Shown here piece after piece: positions 38,500 through 47,400 of a stretch of 64,000 nt of DNA; positions within the stretch are counted from its first letter, which is position 1; the number at the start of each line of letters is the position of its first letter. This DNA comes from a bacterium. GTDB lineage: Bacteria > SZUA-79 > Acidulodesulfobacterales > Acidulodesulfobacteraceae. Location of the stretch: positions 1 to 64,000 of the forward strand of contig JAKASO010000001.1 in assembly GCA_021818985.1 (NCBI GenBank). Direction: 5' to 3'. The position numbers and the translations under genes are program-made. Below the pieces are notes generated by a model. It saw only the letters and a list, made by a program, of their open reading frames with translations. It was not told the DNA's origin and searched no databases.

Positions 38500-38724
38500 C
38501 TGAACCTCCTTAGCATATATGTTTTACCTATACAAAATTTTATAAATTACAGGGAGCATCCAACATTTGAACCTCACTTAGTATGTATGTTTTACCTATG
38601 TATGTATTTTATTTGACAGATATTTAGAGATATTTATATTTATAGATATTGTGAATACTTGAATTGCTTATTTCAATTGTAAGTTATGAAGTTAATTTTG
38701 TCAATTCAAATGCAAGCTGCGTGG

Positions 38725-38818
38725 TACCATGTATCTTTATTAATCAACTACTAGTGCATTTTCAGGAACTATTTCTATATCTGTAAAGGGCTACCTTGTA
38801 TCTTTATTGATCAACTAC
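38725..38818. repeat. 27-bp direct repeats spaced 67 bp
   Basis: The 27-base sequence at 38725-38751 recurs at 38792-38818 with two mismatches (core tatctttatt[a/g]atcaactac). The spacer is unrelated. There are only two copies, so it is not a CRISPR array. It lies just upstream of the permease promoter and could be a binding site. Confidence 0.75.
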
Positions 38819-38832
38819 GTAAAAATTATTTT

Positions 38833-38862
38833 TTGACTTTATAAAAAATTATAAAGTATAAT
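38833..38862 (+). promoter_or_regulatory. Probable sigma-70 promoter of the permease operon
   Basis: TTGACT at 38833-38838, an 18-bp spacer, and a perfect TATAAT at 38857-38862. Transcription would begin near 38869, about 77 bases before the first permease gene. Confidence 0.6.
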
Positions 38863-38945
38863 ATTACCGTTATTTTATACGGGGGAACGGCATGCCGTTC
38901 CAATGCAACCGGTGTAAAATAATAAGTAAAACTAATAAGTAAAAC

Positions 38946-39917
38946 ATGGCTGCTTATATTTTAAAAAGAATTTTGTTTATGATCCCTATACTTATAGGCA
39001 TAACCTTAATCTCCTTTTTTGTCATACATCTTGCCCCCGGCAATCCTTTAACCGAACAGCTTGGATTAAATCCAAAAATATCCATGTCTTCAAGGATAGC
39101 TCTTACAAAGCTCTACGGTCTCAACAAACCGCTTATAGTTCAATATTTTAGCTGGCTTACAAGGATCACGACGTTTAATTTCGGCAGATCTTTTACGGCG
39201 GATCATGAAGCCGTTATAACCGAAATATCGCGAACTATAGGCATTACTATTATCATCAACTCTCTTGCCCTTGTTTTTATCTTTCTTTTCTCTATCCCGA
39301 TAGGCGTTCTTTCCGCCGTAAAGCAGTATTCCCTGTTTGATAAAATTTCGACTGTGCTTGTTTTTATCGGTTTTGCAGCCCCGTCTTTCTGGATCGCCCT
39401 TCTTCTTATAATATTTTTCGGCATTAACCTCCACTGGCTTCCAATAGGCGGCATTACATCAATTAATTATGGCTATCTTTCACCCGCCGGTAAATTAATA
39501 AACATATCAAAACATCTTATCATGCCTGTTTTTGTGGCGGGCTTCGGGGGTATAGCAGGCCTGTCGCGGTACTTAAGGGGCAACATGCTCGAGGTATATA
39601 GAAGCGAATATATTACTACCGCAAGGGCTAAAGGACTAAAAGAACCGGTCGTAATATTCAAGCACGCTTTAAGAAATGCGCTCATTCCGTTTATCACAAT
39701 TTTAGGACTGAGCGTCCCAGGGCTTATCGGCGGAAGCGTTATAATAGAAACGATATTTGATATAAATGGCATGGGCAGGCTTTTTTACCAAAGCGTCCTT
39801 GCAAGGGACTACCCCACTATTATGGGCATACTTGTAATAGGCGCGGTGCTTACTTTATTGGGCAACCTTCTTGCCGACATCGCTTATGCGCTTATAGATC
39901 CAAGATTAAGGAAGTAA
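38946..39917 (+). CDS. Oligopeptide/nickel-type ABC permease, DppB/OppB family
   Basis: 323 residues with about six membrane segments. The C-terminal cytoplasmic loop has the binding-protein-dependent transport signature EYITTARAKGLKEPVVIFKHALRNALIP. The N-terminus (YILKRILFMIPILIGITLISF) is that of DppB/OppB/NikB proteins. It forms one half of the pore of an ABC importer. The partner gene follows after 38 bp, but the substrate-binding protein and ATPases are not encoded nearby. The ribosome site is weak. Confidence 0.9.
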   Translation: MAAYILKRILFMIPILIGITLISFFVIHLAPGNPLTEQLGLNPKISMSSRIALTKLYGLNKPLIVQYFSWLTRITTFNFGRSFTADHEAVITEISRTIGITIIINSLALVFIFLFSIPIGVLSAVKQYSLFDKISTVLVFIGFAAPSFWIALLLIIFFGINLHWLPIGGITSINYGYLSPAGKLINISKHLIMPVFVAGFGGIAGLSRYLRGNMLEVYRSEYITTARAKGLKEPVVIFKHALRNALIPFITILGLSVPGLIGGSVIIETIFDINGMGRLFYQSVLARDYPTIMGILVIGAVLTLLGNLLADIAYALIDPRLRK

Positions 39918-39955
39918 ATAAAATATAAAATATAAAATATAAAATAATTATAATT

Positions 39956-40801
39956 ATGAATAAGCTCATATATACATTTAAAAGAAACAAGCTGGCGCTC
40001 TTATCGCTTTTATTTATCTTACTCGTAATTATAGCGGCATTGTTTGCGCCGTATTTAGCGCCGTATAATCCAGATAAGATCAACGTCAATGAAATACTTA
40101 AACCGCCTGGTTTCGCACATCTGTTCGGCACTGATCAACTTGGAAGGGATGTTTTTTCAAGGCTTATTTACGGCAGCAGGATTTCGATAGAAGTCGGCTT
40201 TATTGCCGTGTCCATTTCTTTATTTATCGGAATAATTGTAGGTGCTTATGCGGGGTATTATGGCGGCGCAGCCGACAGCATATTGATGAGGTTCGTTGAT
40301 ATAATGCTGACTTTTCCATCCTTTTTTCTTATCCTTGCCATCAGCGCGATATTAAAACCATCAATAATAAATATAATGATTATAATAGGCTTGACCTCCT
40401 GGATGGGGATAGCAAGGATCATAAGGGCCGAATATGCGCAAAACAATAATAAAGATTACGTTCTTGCGGCTAAAGCCGCAGGAGCTTCCAATGTTTATAT
40501 AATGTTTTCCGAGATCTTGCCTAATTGCATTGCCCCTATACTTGTTTCCGCAACCCTTGGAATAGCCATGGCTATATTAATCCAGGCATCCTTAGCCTTT
40601 CTTGGAATTGGAATAATGCCGCCTACTCCGAGCTGGGGAGGCATGCTTTCGGGGGGAAAGACATATATAATGGTTGCATGGTGGTTGACCCTCTATCCCG
40701 GCATTGCAATACTCTTGACGGTTTTAAGCTTTAATCTGATGGGTGAAGCCATAAGGGACGTTCTTGATCCTCGGCTTGATACGCGCACGCGCGAAAGATA
40801 A
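39956..40801 (+). CDS. Oligopeptide/nickel-type ABC permease, DppC/OppC family
   Basis: 281 residues. It has the DppC pattern: N-terminal segment KLALLSLLFILLVIIAALF, then FGTDQLGRDVFSRLIYGSRIS, the cytoplasmic loop EYAQNNNKDYVLAAKAAGASN, and a conserved terminal membrane block. It pairs with the upstream DppB-like permease to form the translocation channel. The two are transcribed as a bicistron that converges on phoU, with 8 bp between the stops. Substrate (peptide, nickel, heme) is undetermined. Confidence 0.9.
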   Translation: MNKLIYTFKRNKLALLSLLFILLVIIAALFAPYLAPYNPDKINVNEILKPPGFAHLFGTDQLGRDVFSRLIYGSRISIEVGFIAVSISLFIGIIVGAYAGYYGGAADSILMRFVDIMLTFPSFFLILAISAILKPSIINIMIIIGLTSWMGIARIIRAEYAQNNNKDYVLAAKAAGASNVYIMFSEILPNCIAPILVSATLGIAMAILIQASLAFLGIGIMPPTPSWGGMLSGGKTYIMVAWWLTLYPGIAILLTVLSFNLMGEAIRDVLDPRLDTRTRER

Positions 40802-40809
40802 AAATATAA

Positions 40810-41490
40810 TCAAAATTCCGGCAAGTTTCTAACATCTTTGCCTAATTCCATATAAAGTAACAACTCCATAACTTTTTGGGCGTGATCGGCAAATCTTTCA
40901 TATTTTCGGGCAATAAAAATATAAGTTATATTGTTTTCAAGTTTACTGTTGTCCGCACTAGAATAATTGATTATATCTATAACTATTTTATGGGATAAAT
41001 CATCTATAATATTTTCATCTTTTATAATGATATCTTTTAGAGCGATATTGTCTTTTACGCCGTCGGAATACATCTTAATGACCATTTTAAGCATTTCATT
41101 GGCTCTTTTATCAGCCTCTTCAAAATATGAATACATATTCTTATTTTCTGCTATAAAAGATAAGTCCTCGCCAAGCGATAACCCTAATTGGCAAACAGCC
41201 GCACAAAGATCTCCCATCCGTTCAAGATCGGTTATGATTTTCATGGATGTGGTTATAAACATAAGGTCCGCCGCTTCCGGCTGATACAACGCTAAAAGCC
41301 TGATACAATTTTCATTTATGCTGACTTCCTTAGAATTTACATCAACATCTTTTTCCATTGTGCTTTTAGCAACGGATGCGTCTTTATAAAGCAAAAATTT
41401 TGTCGCATTGGTAAGCTGCAAATGAACAAGATCGCCCATTTCTACAATGCTTTTTCTTAATTTTGATAGTTCATAATCTAAAATATTCAT
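40810..41490 (-). CDS. phoU: PhoU phosphate-signalling regulator
   Basis: 226 residues, all helical: two repeats of a three-helix bundle with acidic metal-binding patches (ERMGDLCAAV, KYERFADHAQ). PhoU links the Pst transporter with the PhoR histidine kinase and down-regulates the Pho regulon when phosphate is plentiful. It is the last gene of the pstSCAB-phoU run, 81 bp after pstB. No phoR or phoB is in this window. Confidence 0.94.
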   Translation of the reverse strand: MNILDYELSKLRKSIVEMGDLVHLQLTNATKFLLYKDASVAKSTMEKDVDVNSKEVSINENCIRLLALYQPEAADLMFITTSMKIITDLERMGDLCAAVCQLGLSLGEDLSFIAENKNMYSYFEEADKRANEMLKMVIKMYSDGVKDNIALKDIIIKDENIIDDLSHKIVIDIINYSSADNSKLENNITYIFIARKYERFADHAQKVMELLLYMELGKDVRNLPEF

Positions 41491-41571
41491 CTAACTTACC
41501 CCTGTTTAAAATAAGTATTTACTATTCAAACTTATTTTAGCGATAAACGGCTTATATCGCCTTAAAATTCA

Positions 41572-42351
41572 TCAAAACCTGCTTGTTATATAATTTTCGG
41601 TTCTTTTATCTTTCGGCCTTGTAAAAAAATCTCCTGCGTTATCGAATTCTATCAGTTCTCCTGAAAGAAAAAATCCGCTGTAATCGGCTACTCTGGCAGC
41701 CTGTTGAATATTGTGGCTCACAACTACGACAGTATAATACTTCTTAAATGAGGTGATAAGGTCTAAAATTATTCCTGTGGACATGGGGTCCAAATAAGCC
41801 GTAGGCTCATCCATAAGCAAAACCGAAGGATTTGTTGCAATGGCTCTTGCTATACACAATCTTTGCTGTTGACCTCCCGATAACGAAAAAGCAGGCTTAT
41901 AAAGTGTATCTTTAACCTCGTCAAACAAAGCTGCGTATTTCAGGCATTTTTCTACCCTCTCGGCTATAAACTCCTTGTTTTTTATGCCGTGGATTTTTAG
42001 TCCAAAAGCAACATTGTCAAAAATAGACTTAGGGAAAGGGTTGGGCGTTTGAAATACCATTCCGATATTTCGCCTTAATTCAACAACGTCAACCGATCTG
42101 TTGTAAATATTTTTTCCGTCTATTAGAACCTCGCCTGTTAATTTAGTGTCTTCCGTATAATCGTTCATTCTGTTTAGCGTCCGTAAAAATGTAGATTTTC
42201 CGCAACCCGAAGGTCCTATAATAGTACAAACCGAATTTTTCTTAAAAAACAGGTTTATATTTTTCAAAAGATTATAGTTTCCGTAATAGAAATTTAGATT
42301 TTTAACTTCTATCTTAATGTCGTTTTTAATAGTGCCGTTATTGTCTGCCAT
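41572..42351 (-). CDS. pstB: Phosphate ABC transporter ATPase
   Basis: 259 residues. Walker A GPSGCGKST (46-54), signature motif FSLSGGQQQRLCIAR, Walker B LLMDEPTAYLDP, and the PstB-specific LRRNIGMVFQTPNPFPKSI. It energises phosphate uptake through PstA/PstC. The length matches the family. Note the Tyr in the Walker-B/D-loop region (PTAYLDP), where PstB commonly has PTSALDP; this is a modest variation. The gene lies 126 bp after pstA. Confidence 0.96.
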   Translation of the reverse strand: MADNNGTIKNDIKIEVKNLNFYYGNYNLLKNINLFFKKNSVCTIIGPSGCGKSTFLRTLNRMNDYTEDTKLTGEVLIDGKNIYNRSVDVVELRRNIGMVFQTPNPFPKSIFDNVAFGLKIHGIKNKEFIAERVEKCLKYAALFDEVKDTLYKPAFSLSGGQQQRLCIARAIATNPSVLLMDEPTAYLDPMSTGIILDLITSFKKYYTVVVVSHNIQQAARVADYSGFFLSGELIEFDNAGDFFTRPKDKRTENYITSRF

Positions 42352-42477
42352 ATTTAATTTTCCGCTGCAAAATTAATTCACCCTTGCATCTTAATAACTT
42401 TTTTATTTTAATTTAATTAAAAATTCACTCATTTCAATAAACGGTACTATAAGTGTATTTTTAAACACTGTTTAAAA

Positions 42478-43419
42478 TCAAAAGAATTCAAAAATTTTTA
42501 CGGTCAACCGTGTTATCAACCTCATTCCTATATCTAATGCAAAAACAAAGAACAGGAGCACAAAAGAGGCGGCTTCCGCCTTATAATGCAAAATGCGGGA
42601 GGGTTCATGAATATATATAAAAATAAGCATAGCCAGATCGCCGACTGCTCCGCCGGGTCCCGTAATGCCGGTAGGCATACCCGTATTGTAATAATTTGTG
42701 AATAACAATGGGGCAGTCTGCCCTATAATATTTAGGACGCCTAAAAGAATGCCCGTGAATATTCCGCCCATTGCGGCTTTTACAACAACGGATTTAGTAG
42801 CCTGCCATTTTGTCGCACCCATAGATAAAGCCCCTTCTATATAAGAAGCGGGAATCCTGTTGACGGCCTGTTCGGTTAAAAGAGTAATTATCGGAGTCAT
42901 TATAAAGCCTAAAGTAAGGCCGCCGGCAAGCGCGGAGAACCCGAAATGAAAACCTAAGCCCGCGTTTGTAGATAATACATAAAAACCCATAACCCCCCAA
43001 ACTACCGAAGGAATACCCACCATCAGCTCATTTAAAAGCCTGATTATGCTATTTATGCCTTTCTTGCCAAAAAGAGAAAGGTAAAAACCTGAACCAATGC
43101 CTAAAGGAAGAGCAAGGCACGATGCTATGACAATAAGATAAAGGTCGCCGACGATAGCATTTAATATTCCGCCTTGGGCACCTATCGGAAAACCGGTAGG
43201 CAGTGTAGAAATAAAATGCCAGTTAAGATATTTATAGCCTACAATGAAAGCGCTATACACAATATGAAAAACAGGAAAACCGCCGATAATAAATGCAACT
43301 ACCGCTAAAATAAAAGCTATATTGTTATATATCTTCCTTCTTTTTATATAACCTTTATTTATTGGAAAATTTAGATGAAAATCTTCTTTATCAATTTTAT
43401 TTTTATCAGGTTCGTTCAT
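42478..43419 (-). CDS. pstA: Phosphate ABC transporter permease A
   Basis: 313 residues with about six membrane segments and the conserved cytoplasmic loop EGALSMGATKWQATKSVVVKAA. A polar N-terminus of about 30 residues precedes the first segment. It forms the inner-membrane channel with PstC, whose gene ends 5 bp upstream of the start. Confidence 0.93.
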   Translation of the reverse strand: MNEPDKNKIDKEDFHLNFPINKGYIKRRKIYNNIAFILAVVAFIIGGFPVFHIVYSAFIVGYKYLNWHFISTLPTGFPIGAQGGILNAIVGDLYLIVIASCLALPLGIGSGFYLSLFGKKGINSIIRLLNELMVGIPSVVWGVMGFYVLSTNAGLGFHFGFSALAGGLTLGFIMTPIITLLTEQAVNRIPASYIEGALSMGATKWQATKSVVVKAAMGGIFTGILLGVLNIIGQTAPLLFTNYYNTGMPTGITGPGGAVGDLAMLIFIYIHEPSRILHYKAEAASFVLLFFVFALDIGMRLITRLTVKIFEFF

Positions 43420-43424
43420 AAATA

Positions 43425-44369
43425 TTATCCGCCCCCAAATTGGGAACGGCTGAATTTACCGCCGATAACCCTTTTTAAAACATTTCTGCCTAAAAGATTA
43501 ATAATAAGACTAACGAGAAGCAAAATAAGAGCAAGCTCGACTTCGCTGGAAGCATAAATATGACTTATAACTGCAAATGTAAAGGTATTTGCAAGCACGG
43601 CGGAAATAGTATATCCAACCCCGAATAAGGATTTAGGAATAACAGCCTGGTTGCCTATTAAAAGCACAACGGCTATGGTTTCTCCGACTGCCCTGCCAAA
43701 TCCTAATACGATTCCCCCGTATATACCCTTATATGCATGAGGCAATGAAACATCCCTTATAACATCAAGCTTTGTAGCGCCGGTTGCAAAAGCGCCGTCT
43801 TTGATTATCTTTGGAACGGAAGCAAGCGAATCTTTCGTGATCGAGGCTATAATGGGCAATATCATAAAAGTAACGACAAAGGACGCAGCTAAGATACCGT
43901 AACCGATATTTTCTTCAACTTTCAAAAAGGGGATATAGGAAAAATGTTTTTCAAAAAACGGTTCAATGGAATCCCTTAACCACGGAACAATCGTTAAAAC
44001 ACCCCACACACCAAAAACGACGCTTGGAATGCCTGCAAGTATTTCGATTATAATAGTAAAAAATCCCCTAAGGAAGGCAGGACAATATTCCTCAAGAAAT
44101 ATACCGATGCCAAGGCTTAGAGGCACCGCAAAGATAAGCGCCAGAAAGGTTACCATAAATGTTCCCGCTATAAAAGTAGCTGCTCCGAATATTTCTTTAG
44201 GTGGATTCCACTCTTTAGTCCATAAAAAAGGAAGACCGTATCTGATTATTGCGGGATAGCTGTAATACAGCATCACTGCAACAACAGTTAAAAATATAAG
44301 GATAATACCGAAAATAAAAACGGATAAGATTAATTTATAAAAATCGTCTTTATATTTTAAATTAAACAT
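43425..44369 (-). CDS. pstC: Phosphate ABC transporter permease C
   Basis: 314 residues with about six membrane segments, the LEILAGIPSVVFGVWG-type block and the cytoplasmic loop DGAFATGATKLDVIRDVSLPHA. It is the partner of PstA. It lies 266 bp after pstS, with an intrinsic terminator in that gap (44497-44534) that would lower its expression relative to pstS. Confidence 0.93.
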   Translation of the reverse strand: MFNLKYKDDFYKLILSVFIFGIILIFLTVVAVMLYYSYPAIIRYGLPFLWTKEWNPPKEIFGAATFIAGTFMVTFLALIFAVPLSLGIGIFLEEYCPAFLRGFFTIIIEILAGIPSVVFGVWGVLTIVPWLRDSIEPFFEKHFSYIPFLKVEENIGYGILAASFVVTFMILPIIASITKDSLASVPKIIKDGAFATGATKLDVIRDVSLPHAYKGIYGGIVLGFGRAVGETIAVVLLIGNQAVIPKSLFGVGYTISAVLANTFTFAVISHIYASSEVELALILLLVSLIINLLGRNVLKRVIGGKFSRSQFGGG

Positions 44370-44496
44370 TGATTGTCAATTTCCATTGCAAGATTCAAGG
44401 TGCTTATACTTATATTATGCGGTTATTATAAATTTTAATAGTTAATGTTTCAAGAGATATTTTGAACTCAAAATTACCAATAGAAATTATTAAACA

Positions 44497-44534
44497 AAAA
44501 CCCTTTCTTCCGCTATCTTTGAAGAAAGGGTTTT
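44497..44534 (-). terminator. Intrinsic terminator between pstS and pstC
   Basis: A perfect 14-bp stem (44497-44510 with 44521-44534) encloses a 10-base loop and is followed on the minus strand by TGTTTAATAATTT. Because it lies between co-directional genes, it acts as a partial terminator, favouring the binding protein over the membrane components. Confidence 0.85.
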
Positions 44535-44635
44535 AGCGGACAACATGTTGTATATACCTTCTTGTTTTCAGGCTTCAATATATTTAGATTTTTACTTAAT
44601 TATTTACTTATTTATTTAATTACTTAACTATTTTT

Positions 44636-45739
44636 TTACTTAACCTTGGCAAGAAGCTTTTTGACATTGCCCATAACAGAAACAGGCAGAGGCGCAAAAC
44701 CGGTTTTAACGGTATATTTTGCCGCCTGACCGGGACCTAATGCCCAATTCACAAGATCTTTTATTCTCTTTGCCGTATTTGGATTTTTTTGTTTTTTCAT
44801 TATCATCCAAAACTCAAAGTTAGAGTCAGGATACGCATCTTTTGCCGATACATTCCAGACAATTGATTTGTCAAAATCTGTAGGAAACCCTCCCGCTTTT
44901 AAAGCGGAATTTGCCGCGGCAGCGATAGTTTTAACGGAACCAATCACATAATTGCCGGCTTTATTTAACATTGCCGAGCTTGACAGGTGATATTCTATAA
45001 TCCAGCCGAGTCCAACATAACCTATACCACCCTTTGTGCTTTTAACCGCCGCAACCACCGCATCGCTTCCTAAATATCCGCTTCCGACAGGCCAGCTTGG
45101 AGATAAGCTTCTTCCAACCTTATTAGCCCATGTTTTAGAGGTGTCTGTTAAAAGGCTTGTAAAATCAAAAGTAGTTCCGCTCGCATCCGCCCTGTGAACC
45201 ACAAAGATATGCAAATTCGGGAATTTATACCCAGGGTTTAATTTTTTAAATATTGGATTATCCCAGTTTTTAATTTTACCTAAATAGATATCGGCAACCA
45301 ATTTAGGAGTCATTTTAAGATTAATATTGCTGGGTATGCCTGGAATATTGTAAATAACCTGCGCATCGTCGAGAGCAACGGGAACATTGACTAAATCGGG
45401 ATACCTTTTTCTAAACGATTTTGTGAGGTAGGCATCGGAAGCTCCGATTGTGATATTGCCGTCGGCAGCATTCGATATGCCGAAGCCGGATCCTGTGCTA
45501 GCTACGGAAACCGTAACACTAGGATGGAGCTTATGATAGGCTACAGCCCAAACGCTGTTTAAAGGATATAGCATGGTAGAACCGGAAATTGTAATAGTTC
45601 CCGACGGAACGCTTGCTTTAGTGGCAGGCGCTTTAGATTTGGCGCATCCGCTTAATGCTAAAGGCGCCAATAGAATAGACAAAACTGCCAAACTTGCTAA
45701 ACTTTTTTTCAAACCAATTTTTTTTAAATTAAATCTCAT
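44636..45739 (-). CDS. pstS: Phosphate-binding lipoprotein PstS
   Basis: 367 residues. Lipoprotein signal with LSGC and Cys32. The phosphate-binding residues are in GSTMLYPLNSVWA, STGSGFGIS and RADASGTTFDF (Ser/Thr/Asp/Arg contacts typical of PstS). The protein captures phosphate in the periplasm and delivers it to PstC/PstA. Two PHO-box promoters lie upstream (45857-45890, 46077-46110), so induction by phosphate starvation is predicted. The C-terminus ends in NVKKLLAKVK, a normal length. Confidence 0.94.
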   Translation of the reverse strand: MRFNLKKIGLKKSLASLAVLSILLAPLALSGCAKSKAPATKASVPSGTITISGSTMLYPLNSVWAVAYHKLHPSVTVSVASTGSGFGISNAADGNITIGASDAYLTKSFRKRYPDLVNVPVALDDAQVIYNIPGIPSNINLKMTPKLVADIYLGKIKNWDNPIFKKLNPGYKFPNLHIFVVHRADASGTTFDFTSLLTDTSKTWANKVGRSLSPSWPVGSGYLGSDAVVAAVKSTKGGIGYVGLGWIIEYHLSSSAMLNKAGNYVIGSVKTIAAAANSALKAGGFPTDFDKSIVWNVSAKDAYPDSNFEFWMIMKKQKNPNTAKRIKDLVNWALGPGQAAKYTVKTGFAPLPVSVMGNVKKLLAKVK

Positions 45740-45856
45740 AAATTTCTCCTCCTAAATTAAATAAATTGTTTTTTTGCATCTTTAAGTTTAACATCAAAAA
45801 GCAATATTCATTAATTAAAAAAGTAAATAATATAAAATATAATCCTAGCTTTTACA

Positions 45857-45890
45857 ATCATATCAAATAAATATTACAGTTTTATGACAG
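45857..45890 (-). promoter_or_regulatory. PHO-box promoter of pstS (proximal copy)
   Basis: On the minus strand the site reads CTGTCATAAAACTGTAAT (45890-45873), close to the PHO-box consensus of two CTGTCAT-type half-sites 11 bp apart. Ten bases later comes TATGAT (45862-45857), a -10 element at the spacing seen in the E. coli pst promoter. PhoB binding is therefore predicted, about 130 bp upstream of the pstS start. Confidence 0.85.
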
Positions 45891-46076
45891 TTATATTAAA
45901 TTTTTGTAACATTTTGGATAATTTATATTCTTGAGATTATTCTGACCATAAATCTTTAAATTATTATGTTATAATATATACCAACATTCCCACTTAATTT
46001 AACATCAATCAAAAAGCAATATTCATTAATTAAAGTAAATAATATAAAATATAATATTAGCTTTTGTAATTTTGTA

Positions 46077-46110
46077 ATTGTATCAAATAAATATTACAGT
46101 TTTATGATGG
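46077..46110 (-). promoter_or_regulatory. PHO-box promoter of pstS (distal, degenerate copy)
   Basis: Second copy of the same arrangement, CCATCATAAAACTGTAAT (46110-46093), then 10 bases, then TACAAT (46082-46077). The first half-site has lost CTGTCA (now CCATCA), so PhoB binding is likely weaker. It lies about 340 bp upstream of pstS, and 40 bp upstream of the divergent dehydrogenase. Confidence 0.6.
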
Positions 46111-46150
46111 TTATGTTAAATTATAGTGGAACATTATATTGGGAGGCGGT

Positions 46151-47308
46151 ATGCAAGAAAATTTTAGTTTTTTTAATCCCGTAAGAATCTCTTTCGGTAA
46201 AGGAATTCTTAAAAATGTGGGTAAGATTGCCAGAAAATACTCCAATAACGCCCTGATAGTTACCGGCAAAAGTTCGATGCAAAGATCGGGCGTCCTTCAA
46301 AAACTTTTAGATATTTTAAAAGCGGAAGGGGTGGGTTCAACCGTGTATTCCGGTATCACGCCCAATCCGACCTGCATCGAGATAGACGAAGCGGCAAAAA
46401 TGGCAAAAGATTTTAAAACAGGCTTAATAATCGGCCTTGGCGGAGGCAGTCCTTTAGATTCGGCAAAGGCTGTCGCCGTTGCCGCCAAAGGCGACATTCC
46501 TGTATGGGATTATTTAAAGGTCAAAGCCAAAGAAGCCCTTCCCGTCATTACGATAGTTTCGACTTCTGGAACGGGAAGCGAGGTAAACCGCTACTCCGTT
46601 ATGACAAATCCCGCTACGAAAGAAAAGCCCGGCTTTGGCTACGAATGCATGTATCCCAAAGAAGCCATAATTGACCCCGAGATAATGATAAGCATGCCGA
46701 AATATGTTACGGCAAGCACGGGTTTCGATATCTTCGTCCATGTTTTAGAAGCTTTTACCGGTAAAATGAAAAACGCCTTTTCTTCCGCTTATTGTATGCA
46801 AGCTTTTTATTTACTAAAAGATAACCTTATTAATGCTTATAACGAACCGCAAAATTTAGATGCAAGGGGTAATATGGCTTTGGCTTCAGCTCTTGCCGGA
46901 CTTGCAATTGATTTATCCGGCACGGGCATAATACATGCGTTAGAGCATCCGGTATCCGGCAACTATCCGAATATTGCGCACGGAGCGGGTCTTGCTGCGC
47001 TTACCGTCGCATCTTTGAGATACAATATAAGCGGGTGCAAACGGGATTTTATGCTTATAGCGCATCATTTAGGCATTAAAAGAGCGGGGAAAACCGACGA
47101 CGAATACGCCTATTCATTAATCGAAAAGACACAGGAGATTTTAAAGGCGATTGATTTAAATATGAGCTTAAAAGACCTTGGGGTTGAAAAAGAGGCATTA
47201 GGAAAGATCGCAAAAGAAGCATTTGCCACTATGGGCTTTGCAGTTCAAAACAACCCGGAGGAAATTGACGAAAAAGAGGCTCTTAAGCTTTTGGAATTAA
47301 GTTACTGA
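46151..47308 (+). CDS. Iron-containing alcohol dehydrogenase
   Basis: 385 residues from the ATG at 46151. The frame extends to a TTG at 46139, but the GGGAGG at 46141-46146 fits the ATG. Group III alcohol dehydrogenase motifs are IIGLGGGSPLDSAKAVA (NAD-binding), then the iron ligands Asp and His in TGFDIFVHVLEAFTG, HALEHPVSG and IAHGAGLAALT. It oxidises or reduces an alcohol/aldehyde pair. It is divergent from pstS with the PHO-box copies in between, and ends at a strong terminator. Confidence 0.93.
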   Translation: MQENFSFFNPVRISFGKGILKNVGKIARKYSNNALIVTGKSSMQRSGVLQKLLDILKAEGVGSTVYSGITPNPTCIEIDEAAKMAKDFKTGLIIGLGGGSPLDSAKAVAVAAKGDIPVWDYLKVKAKEALPVITIVSTSGTGSEVNRYSVMTNPATKEKPGFGYECMYPKEAIIDPEIMISMPKYVTASTGFDIFVHVLEAFTGKMKNAFSSAYCMQAFYLLKDNLINAYNEPQNLDARGNMALASALAGLAIDLSGTGIIHALEHPVSGNYPNIAHGAGLAALTVASLRYNISGCKRDFMLIAHHLGIKRAGKTDDEYAYSLIEKTQEILKAIDLNMSLKDLGVEKEALGKIAKEAFATMGFAVQNNPEEIDEKEALKLLELSY

Positions 47309-47400
47309 TACGGAAGCTGCCGATATGATAATTATTATCGCCCGGTTCAAGGTTTGCCCGCAATATATGTTCCAAAATGCCGGGCTGTTGAATTTAAGGT

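Larger units (their letters stand above)
38500..38945. other. Divergent intergenic region with two direct-repeat pairs
   Basis: About 445 bp between a minus-strand lipoprotein gene and the plus-strand permease operon. It contains two pairs of imperfect direct repeats (38501/38568 and 38725/38792, each spaced about 67 bp) and the permease promoter at 38833-38862. I see no ORF with a good start. Confidence 0.75.
45740..46150. other. Regulatory intergenic region with a 115-bp duplication
   Basis: Divergent spacer between pstS (minus) and the iron alcohol dehydrogenase (plus). A block of about 114 bp at 45787-45900 is repeated at 45998-46120 in the same orientation, and each copy contains a PHO-box and a -10 element pointing to pstS. 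Confidence 0.85.

Noticed and set aside
38725-38818. Two-copy 27-bp repeat as a mini-CRISPR
   Set aside because: Only two copies, no leader or cas gene, and repeats are A/T rich and imperfect.
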